From a virus: DNA of 47,979 nt. Positions within the stretch are counted from its first letter, which is position 1, and each line of letters opens with the position of its first letter. The notes beneath the pieces were generated by a model. That model saw nothing but the letters and a program-made list of their open reading frames with translations, did not search any database and was not told the origin of the DNA. Of the stretch, positions 1-6,971 are shown piece by piece. The DNA lies in the IMG/VR virus record IMGVR_UViG_3300010354_000141, positions 1 through 47,979 of that record, one strand, 5' to 3'. The position numbers were made by a program, and so were the translations under genes.

Positions 1-564
1 ATACGCATTGCCACTTATGGCAACAGCATGAGCTTTGACAGTAAATGCCCGCATTGCGGCGAATCAAACACACACGAAGTTGATCTTGGAAGTACTTTGT
101 CTAAATTGGAGACACCCGACTATGGTCAGATACTTAATTACAAAGATCTAAAAATTAAACTCAAACCGCAACATTACTTTAAAGCCAATCAAACTAATAT
201 GATGGAGTTTGAGGAACAAAAGTTAATTACTTTGATTAACAGCAGTGACCTAGATGCAGATGCTAAAGCTCAACAGATCACTGCCGGCGTAGAAAAGATG
301 CTTAAATTAGGAATTCAAAGTTGTGCACACAGCACAGAGTACGTTGAATTAGCCGACGGTACCCGTGTTACTGACAGCGATTTTATTGACGAGTTTTATC
401 AAAATTCCGAAAGCTCAGTAATTAAATTACTACGCGAAAAAGTTGCTGAATTTGTTGAAGTTGCCAAACCCAAAGGATTAACTTTAATTTGTCAAGGCTG
501 TGCTAGTAGCTATCCTGTCGACTTAACCTTTGATTACTCAAATTTTTTCGGCAGCGGCTTTTAA
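1..564 (+). CDS. 26: gp26/gp51-type baseplate hub or tail-assembly protein, 5' partial
   Basis: The reading frame is open from base 1, so this is the C-terminal 187 residues of a longer protein; the first ATG (28) is internal. It has a CPHC motif near the visible N terminus and a CQGC motif near the end, a likely zinc-binding pair. The order and residue pattern match the T4 gp26/gp51 family (T4 baseplate protein family, PF12322) as I know it from cyanophage-like genomes. In T4 these proteins act in building the central hub and are not typical structural parts. The stop comes five codons after an A AAT TTT heptamer at 540-546, where a -1 shift would lead into the next frame. Family call from recognition, not alignment. 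Confidence 0.75.
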   Translation: MRIATYGNSMSFDSKCPHCGESNTHEVDLGSTLSKLETPDYGQILNYKDLKIKLKPQHYFKANQTNMMEFEEQKLITLINSSDLDADAKAQQITAGVEKMLKLGIQSCAHSTEYVELADGTRVTDSDFIDEFYQNSESSVIKLLREKVAEFVEVAKPKGLTLICQGCASSYPVDLTFDYSNFFGSGF

Positions 565-782
565 CCTTAAACACTGACGCAGAGGTCATAGCCTTCCTTG
601 AAGGGCTAGATCGAGAGGTAAAAGCCATTAAAGATGAACTACTGCGTATGTGTTGGTATATGCGTGGTGGTATCACTTACGGAGAGATATTATACACCAC
701 GGTCAAAGAACGTGAGATAATTGGTGATATTATTAAAAGTAACTTAGAAATCACTAAGGAATCACGTATGCCATTCTTTTAA
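534..782 (+). CDS. Overlapping -1-frame extension of gp26 (conserved small hub/chaperone-like ORF)
   Basis: This frame is open from 534 (after TGA at 531-533) to TAA at 780-782. It encodes a conserved-looking sequence with a CWYMRGGITYGE core and a RMPFF end, which I recognise from small proteins following gp26 in cyanophage-like genomes. There is no ATG, GTG or TTG until the internal ATG in the middle of the CWYMRGG motif, so ordinary initiation would destroy the conserved part. The frame is -1 relative to gp26 and overlaps its last codons, including the slippery heptamer A AAT TTT. The simplest reading is that it is made as a gp26-extension fusion, adding 78 residues, like the G/GT tail chaperones of other phages. 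A rare start codon is the alternative. Confidence 0.7.
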   Translation, partial: LLKFFRQRLLTLNTDAEVIAFLEGLDREVKAIKDELLRMCWYMRGGITYGEILYTTVKEREIIGDIIKSNLEITKESRMPFF

Positions 783-831
783 GACTAACTTCGTTAGTCT
801 GTTACTTCGCTTGCGCTCGTAACCTTTTTTT
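782..831 (+). terminator. Tandem hairpins with T-run ending the gp26 transcript
   Basis: An 8-bp perfect stem (AGACTAAC/GTTAGTCT, loop TTC) spans 782-800 and starts inside the stop codon of the preceding frame. A second stem (GTTAC/GTAAC) spans 801-823 and is followed by CTTTTTTTA. This is the form of a rho-independent terminator for the + strand. Confidence 0.75.
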
Positions 832-1214
832 ATCTTACTGTTTAGTACTCTGTTTGAACTGTTTGTTTTTGCGATATTATCTAGATGTAGATCACAATTC
901 GGCCCAACAGGCCGAAAAGTGAAAAAGAGGGTGCATTATCTGAGTGCTTTCCTCACACTAGCCAAAAGAGATTGCCTTACAGCACGGAAGCGGTCGCCCT
1001 GTACTCCCTACTCTAGATTCGATTGCGACGGTACACAAAATAAACCCTGGACTAGCAGATTTATTTGCGCATGGGTTGTATCTGTTCTACAGAGCCCAAA
1101 TCGTTTAACACCTGACGTTAGTGTCTACCGTACAGTCCCAAGTTCTGCGGGTGTTCTTTCACACACACTCAATGGAAGTCGAGCTACCTCGACCAAACAA
1201 CACTGTAATTATTA
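832..1214. other. 383-bp intergenic region with no convincing gene; possible structured RNA
   Basis: This lies between converging transcripts. A + strand GTG-started frame crosses it (919-1281), but its predicted protein has no recognisable order and runs into the antisense of the next gene. Several inverted repeats are visible: TTCGGCC/GGCCGAA around 898-916 (loop CAACA), AAATAAA/TTTATTT near 1039-1067, and GTCGAG/CTCGAC at about 1178-1193. I looked for a tRNA T-arm and found none with a paired stem. Confidence 0.4.
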
Positions 1215-1733
1215 TTATGCCTTAGTGGCTAATTGTTCTATTGCGGATTTATTATTTGACCAGAACGATTCAAAGTCTTGAATGATCCATGTGCCATGAG
1301 AGGGGGAGAGATAAGTGAGGTAGTTTGAGTTAAGGGCGAGACTGGGTGTCGGTTGAGTGGCTATAAAGCTGCCTTTGCGATTAAATTTCATAAACAACAC
1401 ATTGAAATCACCAGGTTCGGCTACTTCAAGTAATTGTCCTAACCATTTTTCTAACATAGGCACTGAGCCTTGATAAAGTTGGTGAAATGGAAAATCTGCG
1501 TAATTTTTTGCTTCGGCGTTAAAATGAATCCATGTTTCGGGCGGAATAATATCGCCCTTAAAGCCTTTGATTTGACTGCTGTCAAGTTGAGCTTTACGAT
1601 ATACATTAGTGCCACCAATGTAGGCACCACTGTGCGGAACACGAATAAAGGACGCAGAATGTTGTTCGGACAGATATTTTGCTACTGTACGTTCCCAACT
1701 GTTTCCTTTTTTCTTGCTTTTTGATCCGCTCAT
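1215..1733 (-). CDS. PD-(D/E)XK nuclease, Hjc-like Holliday-junction resolvase
   Basis: A 172-residue protein. The N terminus has a basic KSKKKGNSWERTVAKYL segment carrying the helix-1 Glu, followed by RVPHSGAYIGG, KGFKGDI with the metal-binding Asp, and an EAK motif (the ExK). This order of E, D and ExK is that of archaeal Hjc and RecB-like PD-(D/E)XK nucleases. It probably cuts branched DNA during packaging or recombination, the job of T4 endonuclease VII. It sits downstream of gp46 and gp47 on the same strand, separated by a large inverted repeat and an AT-rich region that could hold its own promoter. The exact substrate is inferred. Confidence 0.75.
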   Translation of the reverse strand: MSGSKSKKKGNSWERTVAKYLSEQHSASFIRVPHSGAYIGGTNVYRKAQLDSSQIKGFKGDIIPPETWIHFNAEAKNYADFPFHQLYQGSVPMLEKWLGQLLEVAEPGDFNVLFMKFNRKGSFIATQPTPSLALNSNYLTYLSPSHGTWIIQDFESFWSNNKSAIEQLATKA

Positions 1734-1785
1734 TGATTACCTTGCGTTTTACTTAGTGTGTTTGTCTGTGTCATTAAAAATATTT

Positions 1786-1867
1786 AAATCCGAACAGGGT
1801 GGGTGGCCACCGTGATATTTTATTTTAATATACTTTATTATTATAATGTTCATCCCTGTTCGAATTT
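1786..1867. repeat. 14-bp inverted repeat around a palindrome, between gp46 and the nuclease gene
   Basis: Left arm AAATCCGAACAGGG (1786-1799) and right arm CCCTGTTCGAATTT (1854-1867) are inverted copies with one mismatch. The 54-nt interval holds a 10-bp palindrome GGTGGCCACC (1802-1811) and an AT-rich stretch. On the - strand this stretch has a TATAAT-like element. The right arm overlaps the first two bases of the gp46 stop codon. It could be a terminator-like structure, an operator or a small palindromic insertion. Confidence 0.6.
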
Positions 1868-3671
1868 AATCTTTACTATTTGCAACGGCCAACGATGAAA
1901 GATCTTCTTGTAGCTCGTCGCCTTCGTATCTGGTATAACCGTTTTCTTTGACTACTTTTAGAATATTATCTACACGGCCTACCAGTTCATCTCTATGACT
2001 AATCAAGAAAATACTTTTCTTAGCATTACGAGATGTATGTTTAAGCACTGATAATACATTCTCTACACCGTAGGCGTCGAGGCCGTTGTCCAACAATTCG
2101 TCAATTAAGAACAAATTAATCTTGTTGTACAAACTTTCCCAGATATCTCTAAACGAAAGATTTAGTGCAATAATCACTCGAGTTCTTTCGCCACGGCTTA
2201 GATTGTCAAAGTCTAAATCTCTACCAAGCTCAGTTATACTTACCGATAAGTCGTTCAAAAAGGCCACTTGATGCGGTAATCCAATTTTTTCCAGATAATA
2301 ACTAAGTCTGGTGTTTAGATAACTTAAATTCTGATCAATAATCTTTTTACGAATAAAACTGTCTTTGTTGGTCAACAACTTTAACAAAAATTCTTCGTGC
2401 TCTTTGATGTTAGTCAGGCGATTAATTTCGTCATAGCTAATTTCTTCAAGAGCTGTTTTAGTCATGTCTTCGATCTGTTCAGCATAAGGATCAACTTCGG
2501 CTAGTTTGGACTGCAAAGAATTATGCAAGTTAGCTAAAGTTGCACGATGTTCTACTGCATCGCTTTCTTTGTCGTAGAATACCTGTGGACATGTGCCTAG
2601 TTCGCCGAGATCTTGTAATTGTTGATCTAGTTCTGCACGTTGTTTTGCTAGCTCGACAGATTGATTTTGTGTGTCAGCCAAGTTCTTTTTGGCTGCGGTT
2701 AACAATTTTTCTTGTTTATCGTTGTGAAACGCTTGTCCACAACTATGACAAGTATGATTTTCCAAAGCTGTAATTTCTTTGGCAAACTGCTCAACTTCCT
2801 TTTGATTCCTGCGTTGATCTAATTCGCATTGTCTAATCAACCGATTAACTTCGTTGATTGCTTTTTGTTTGGTGTTGTACACATCAAGTGCACGGTGCGC
2901 AGCGATTTCTGCTTCAATGTCAATTTGATTTAATTGATCGTAGGCCAAACTTAGATTATCACATTCTTCCTTGTGCTTGTTAATCCATAAGGTTTGTCTT
3001 CGTTTAAGAGCTGCAATTTGTTCTTCAATGCGTTTATTGGCATCAATGGCAGCCTTAATACGAAATTCTTCCTGCTGTATGCTATCTTTACTGGCTCGTA
3101 CACGTTCTTTAAGTGATTCGGCCTTTTCGCTGAGTAAAGTAATACCCAATAATTGTTCAATGATTTCTCGTTGTTCGTTGGCCTTAAGGCTTAAAAAAGG
3201 TTCGGTATAAGTGTTAAGAGCCACAATATGCTTGAACATGTCGTGGCTCATACCAGCTATTTTTGTAATTTCTGCTTGAGTTTCTCTGCTGTCGCCTTGG
3301 CTTTCATCTTCGACTTGCTGTTCAACGGAACCAACAAAAAACTTCATAATGTTAGGCTTGCGACCGCGTTCAATTCTGTAATCTATGCCATCCTTTTCGA
3401 AATCAATGGTTACTAACATATTTTTACCGTTAGTACGATTGATTAAGTTGTCTTTCTTGATATTGGTCAGTGCTTGACCATACATGCCGTAACTGATAAT
3501 ATTCAGCAGTGCACTTTTACCCGTACCATTACGAGCACCCGAATCGTCGCCGCCCAGGTCGAGATTTTCACCGAGTATTAAGGTGAGATCTGAGCGATCT
3601 AGATTTACACTTTGCGTTACATTACCAATGGATAAGAAATTTTTAGCAGTTACTGATTTGATACGAATCAT
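1866..3671 (-). CDS. 46: gp46 recombination endonuclease subunit (Rad50/SbcC-like ATPase)
   Basis: A 601-residue ABC-class ATPase. Walker A is GARNGTGKS (residues 45-53), the hinge zinc hook CHSC is at 308-311 in the middle of two coiled-coil arms, the ABC signature LSRGE is at 491-495 and Walker B LFLIDELLD is at 520-528. This is the layout of Rad50/SbcC and T4 gp46. With gp47 it resects DNA ends to give 3' single strands for UvsX-driven recombination and replication. The start ATG overlaps the TAA of gp47 by one base (TAATG), so the two are likely translationally coupled. The length is close to T4 gp46 (560 residues). Confidence 0.96.
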   Translation of the reverse strand: MIRIKSVTAKNFLSIGNVTQSVNLDRSDLTLILGENLDLGGDDSGARNGTGKSALLNIISYGMYGQALTNIKKDNLINRTNGKNMLVTIDFEKDGIDYRIERGRKPNIMKFFVGSVEQQVEDESQGDSRETQAEITKIAGMSHDMFKHIVALNTYTEPFLSLKANEQREIIEQLLGITLLSEKAESLKERVRASKDSIQQEEFRIKAAIDANKRIEEQIAALKRRQTLWINKHKEECDNLSLAYDQLNQIDIEAEIAAHRALDVYNTKQKAINEVNRLIRQCELDQRRNQKEVEQFAKEITALENHTCHSCGQAFHNDKQEKLLTAAKKNLADTQNQSVELAKQRAELDQQLQDLGELGTCPQVFYDKESDAVEHRATLANLHNSLQSKLAEVDPYAEQIEDMTKTALEEISYDEINRLTNIKEHEEFLLKLLTNKDSFIRKKIIDQNLSYLNTRLSYYLEKIGLPHQVAFLNDLSVSITELGRDLDFDNLSRGERTRVIIALNLSFRDIWESLYNKINLFLIDELLDNGLDAYGVENVLSVLKHTSRNAKKSIFLISHRDELVGRVDNILKVVKENGYTRYEGDELQEDLSSLAVANSKD

Positions 3672-4687
3672 TATAAGTTTTGATAAATTTCTAACAGCAG
3701 TCGATTATTATAGTGCTCGCTACTGATTGCAGTCAACTGACCCGACACGATTTGATCAACACTTTGAAAAGCAATGTTGCCTTGCGCAACCAAATTTTCA
3801 AATTCGGTATTGTGTTGGGGAATCAGCTTGATTTCTCTTAGTCCGTGTGAAGCCATAAATGTTTCTTTGATAAAACCTGCTTCTTCGTAACTGATGTCAA
3901 TGTCTAAGTCAATGCGAGCATGCATGCCAGGTTTGAGCAGTTCGTCGGGTTTCTCTAACACAGCACTGAGCATATAAGTGCGATATCTAGGCTGATCCGG
4001 CCAAGTATGATACACAGGTTCTTTACCCCATTCGAGTATCATTAAGCCGCGCTCGTCGTCGCCAGCATCGGCATAATTGTGCGGAAAGCAGTTACCGATG
4101 TATGTAATATTTTTTTTGGTTTGTCGTTTGTGAAAATGTCCTGTGAATACGTGATCAAAGTTAACAAAGTCTTCGCGACGTATTTCGCCGTGGTCGGGCA
4201 TTTCCACCATGGCATTCATCATGTAACCGGGCAGTTCAAAATGCCCAAACATGTACTTGCCTTTTAACTTAGCAACCTTTTTATGGTCGTCGCCCACAAG
4301 CCAAGGGGCAATAACCACATTACCACTGCTAAACCAATCGTTAACGATTTGGACTCGTCCGAGATGTCTTGCCCAATCCACGCTTTGTATATCGCGTTTG
4401 TCACGGTAATACAAATCGTGGTTGCCAGGAATGAAATAAACAACATCAAAATTGTCATTGAGGTACTCCAGAGCTCTGAGACTGTAATTTAAGGTTACAA
4501 TATTTATTGAAGCTCTATTGTTGTGCCAATCGCCCAAAAACAACGCGGTTTCGCATCCTTGTTGCCGGGCCAGATCAGTGGCCCAGCGTACAAAGTTCAA
4601 ACAGTCTTCGTTGTGTTGTTGGCTGTTGGATTTAAGACCAAAGTGTATATCAGTGAACACCGCGGCTTTTTTAAACAGATTGCTCAT
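3671..4687 (-). CDS. 47: gp47 recombination endonuclease subunit (Mre11/SbcD-like)
   Basis: A calcineurin-like phosphoesterase of 338 residues. The metal ligands are visible: FTDIHFG (D13, H15), LGDWHN (D53), GNHD (88-91), FGHFELPG and TGHFHKR. It is the nuclease of the gp46/47 complex. The codon just before the ATG at 4687 is TTG, so the frame could start one residue earlier. No strong Shine-Dalgarno is seen. A weak TTGACT/TAAACT-like pair with a 19-bp spacer lies in the 37-bp gap behind gp55, so it may have its own promoter or be read through from gp55. Confidence 0.95.
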   Translation of the reverse strand: MSNLFKKAAVFTDIHFGLKSNSQQHNEDCLNFVRWATDLARQQGCETALFLGDWHNNRASINIVTLNYSLRALEYLNDNFDVVYFIPGNHDLYYRDKRDIQSVDWARHLGRVQIVNDWFSSGNVVIAPWLVGDDHKKVAKLKGKYMFGHFELPGYMMNAMVEMPDHGEIRREDFVNFDHVFTGHFHKRQTKKNITYIGNCFPHNYADAGDDERGLMILEWGKEPVYHTWPDQPRYRTYMLSAVLEKPDELLKPGMHARIDLDIDISYEEAGFIKETFMASHGLREIKLIPQHNTEFENLVAQGNIAFQSVDQIVSGQLTAISSEHYNNRLLLEIYQNL

Positions 4688-4724
4688 CAAACTAGTTTAG
4701 CAAACTTCTAGGTACAAAGTCAAG

Positions 4725-5603
4725 TTAATCGTGGTGATCGCCATCACCATAATGCCCGCCACCCATAAGCCCTTGCCTGGTATAGCTCGGGTTAAAGTTG
4801 TTCATTTCTAAAATATCATCACGCAAATTTTGATTGCGTTTTTCAATATTTAGAACACGAGTAAAGCTGTTGGTAATTGCGGCGGTATAGTATGCGAATG
4901 GGTTTTGCGACTTCGACTCGTCAAATTGCAGTCCGATTTGACTGAGCTGTAGCAAGGCCTGACTGCGCATTTCGTCGTTATATGTGTAACCTCTCCAATT
5001 ACTACGAGTAGCATAACGTTCACAGAGTTTCATAAACATGGTAGCTAAAGTTCTAGTCATAGATCCATGATCTCTAGACCAGTGCCCGTTATCTAAATCG
5101 CCTTTCCAATGACTTTTGCCTACACAGTTTAATTGATTATTGCTATCAAATTTATAGTGTTGAAATGGAGGAAAGTTGCATTTAACATATTTGACTGTGG
5201 CCACAGGAGGTTTGATAGCTTCAACATCGTCGTCGTATTCGGTGTGTACTTCCTCTTCTTCCTCTTCGGCTATTTTTTTAGCATGAGCATCATCAACAGG
5301 AACGTGGTCCCATGTCATAATTCGAAAAACTAAATCGGTGTTGGGGATAGATTCGGGTTCAACAGAAAACTCGTCGACCTTGCGTTTTTCTCCATTAGCC
5401 GCTGCCAGATCAACAGCAGCCTTGGCCAATCTTTCAGCACGATTTACTTTGGCCTGCTTTATTGATTCATTATTGACTTGATTGATATCGTGCAAAATCA
5501 TATCGTAATCGGCAAACTCAGGCTTCAAATACGAGCAGTAGGTATTTTTACTGCGATGTATTTCTTTTAGTATGTCTTTGTTATTAAGATAATTGTGTTT
5601 AAT
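4725..5603 (-). CDS. 55: gp55 late-transcription sigma factor, probable ATT start
   Basis: A 292-residue protein if begun at the ATT at 5603. The sigma-like core is near the C terminus: RSNWRGYTYNDEMR, then QNPFAYYTAAITNSFTRVL and IEKRNQNLRDD, as in T4 gp55 and cyanophage gp55. It replaces sigma70 on host RNA polymerase and reads late promoters. An ATG-type start would be the TTG at 5528, but that removes a well-formed N terminus (NNKDILKEIHRSKNTYCSYL) that resembles other gp55 proteins and leaves no ribosome-binding site. A stop at 5616-5618 limits the choice. A long acidic run (EEEEEE) separates the N-terminal part from the core. The C terminus is Gly/His/Asp-rich and lacks an obvious T4-type hydrophobic clamp-binding tail. 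Confidence 0.92.
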   Translation of the reverse strand: MKHNYLNNKDILKEIHRSKNTYCSYLKPEFADYDMILHDINQVNNESIKQAKVNRAERLAKAAVDLAAANGEKRKVDEFSVEPESIPNTDLVFRIMTWDHVPVDDAHAKKIAEEEEEEVHTEYDDDVEAIKPPVATVKYVKCNFPPFQHYKFDSNNQLNCVGKSHWKGDLDNGHWSRDHGSMTRTLATMFMKLCERYATRSNWRGYTYNDEMRSQALLQLSQIGLQFDESKSQNPFAYYTAAITNSFTRVLNIEKRNQNLRDDILEMNNFNPSYTRQGLMGGGHYGDGDHHD

Positions 5604-5617
5604 TTTTGTTCTCCCTT
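5601..5617 (-). promoter_or_regulatory. Strong Shine-Dalgarno in front of an ATT start codon of gp55
   Basis: Read on the - strand, AAGGGAG is followed by AACAAAA and then ATT, a 7-base spacing. No ATG, GTG or TTG is in frame near it. The stop TAA at 5616-5618 overlaps the upstream edge. This decides the start of gp55. AUU starts are known for infC and pcnB in E. coli, where initiation factor IF3 represses them. Confidence 0.75.
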
Positions 5618-5691
5618 AAAGGACTTGCGGTAATGTAACACAAAGTCTACCACAAATGCAACCTTTTATAAACTAAGCACTTTATGATTGC

Positions 5692-5699
5692 GATAAATA
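5692..5699 (+). promoter_or_regulatory. Late-promoter motif GATAAATA before gp48
   Basis: GATAAATA is 19 bases before the ATG of the first + strand tail gene and differs from the T4 late -10 box TATAAATA only in the first base. It is in the short divergent gap between gp55 and gp48, so gp55 would control the operon starting here. Confidence 0.6.
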
Positions 5700-5718
5700 T
5701 TCTAAAAGCGAGTAAATT

Positions 5719-6654
5719 ATGGCCAGTTGGTTTAATGAAATTGTTGCGGCAAGCAAAGACTTTGTAGTTGACAAGGTTGGCAAAACTGCTTTGGATGTTG
5801 CTAGTTTGGTGAATCCTAAATTAGCACGACTGGCCGGTTCTGGACTGAAAACAGGCGGTGGCCGTCCTACTCCATCACGTATTGAAAAAGCCAGTGTTAA
5901 CTATGCTAGCTCGATTAATAAAAACTTAGCTGACGATTGGAGAGTTCGAATTAGCACATCTCCTAAAGTTCAACTCTACGGGTCTAATTCAAATATAACT
6001 TCTCCTTTGACTAAAACTAATGGAGTAGTATTTCCTTATACTCCGCAGATTACTGTGGTACATCAAGCTAATTACTCACCACAAAAATTTACTCACAGTA
6101 ACTATCCATTTTATACCTATGAAAACAGTGAAGTGCAGGCAATACAGATAACTGCTGATTTCACTGTACAAAATCAGGACGAGGCTAGATATCTATTAGC
6201 TTGTATTTATTTTTTCAGAGCTGCCACTAAAATGTATTTCGGACAAAGCCCAAATCCGGGTAATCCGCCTCCGATGGTATTCCTTGACGGATATGGAACT
6301 CATTACTTTCCGCATGTGCCTTGTGTAATCACGCAGTTTTCTCATACTATGCCATCGGATGTTGACTATGTTGAAACTAATGTTGAATTTGCACAAGAAG
6401 GTTCTAATACCGGTATAAATTCGCGGGGAGTTGCTCCTATTGTGTTTAGAGCAAGTGAGAATTTAAAAAAACCAAGACGTCTAAATGAATTTGGTGACGA
6501 GTACGATGCTACAAACCAGTCTACCAGAGTCCCTACATCAAGCCAACTAACCGTAGTGTTGCAACCAGTTTACAGTAAAAAGATCATCGGAGATAATTTT
6601 AACTTACAAGATTTTTCTCAAGGTAAACTTGTTGATCGTGGAGGATTCATTTAA
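5719..6654 (+). CDS. 48: gp48-like baseplate tail-tube cap protein
   Basis: A 311-residue structural protein. The central region (FPYTPQITVVHQANY, THSNYPFYTYENSEVQ, then a GNPPP segment and GYGTHYF) and the C-terminal LVDRGGFI match cyanophage-like proteins annotated as gp48. In T4, gp48 caps the baseplate hub and with gp54 starts the tail tube. The assignment to gp48 rather than gp54 rests on motif recognition. Its TAA overlaps the ATG of gp53 by one base. Confidence 0.78.
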   Translation: MASWFNEIVAASKDFVVDKVGKTALDVASLVNPKLARLAGSGLKTGGGRPTPSRIEKASVNYASSINKNLADDWRVRISTSPKVQLYGSNSNITSPLTKTNGVVFPYTPQITVVHQANYSPQKFTHSNYPFYTYENSEVQAIQITADFTVQNQDEARYLLACIYFFRAATKMYFGQSPNPGNPPPMVFLDGYGTHYFPHVPCVITQFSHTMPSDVDYVETNVEFAQEGSNTGINSRGVAPIVFRASENLKKPRRLNEFGDEYDATNQSTRVPTSSQLTVVLQPVYSKKIIGDNFNLQDFSQGKLVDRGGFI

Positions 6655-6956
6655 TGGCTGCCGAATATTCTAAATATAGTCCCTATTACGGTACCAAGTT
6701 ATTTGGTACATTTCTTGACGTTATGCAAAATCGTAGTATACCCAAGGATTCATTGGATGTTGAATATACCATCGACAGTATATACCAGTACCGACCAGAC
6801 ATTTTAGCTGGAGACCTTTATGGTAACAGTAATCTCTGGTGGGTATTTGCTGCTCGCAATCCTGACATTCTCAAAGATCCTATATTTGATTTTTATCCTG
6901 GGCAACGAATCTATATACCTACTAGAGAAGCTTTGAACACAGCACTAGGAATTTAA
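6654..6956 (+). CDS. 53: gp53 baseplate wedge protein
   Basis: A 100-residue protein with the gp53 core: YRPDILAGDLYGNSNLWWVF, then RNPDILKDP and FYPGQRIYIP. The last part resembles a LysM-like fold, as in T4 gp53 (196 residues), which clamps wedges together around the hub. The shorter length is usual for marine T4 relatives. Confidence 0.9.
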   Translation: MAAEYSKYSPYYGTKLFGTFLDVMQNRSIPKDSLDVEYTIDSIYQYRPDILAGDLYGNSNLWWVFAARNPDILKDPIFDFYPGQRIYIPTREALNTALGI

Positions 6957-6971
6957 TCAATAAAAAGTTTT

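Noticed and set aside
1010-1035. TTCGATT as a tRNA T-loop
   Set aside because: The flanking bases do not pair as a T-stem and no acceptor or anticodon arm can be drawn.
919-1281. 120-residue + strand frame with GTG start
   Set aside because: The composition is that of chance translation, no domain is visible, and its end runs antisense through the nuclease gene.
5604-5718. Possible small gene between gp55 and gp48
   Set aside because: No frame of useful length; the gap is explained by the gp55 leader and the late promoter for gp48.
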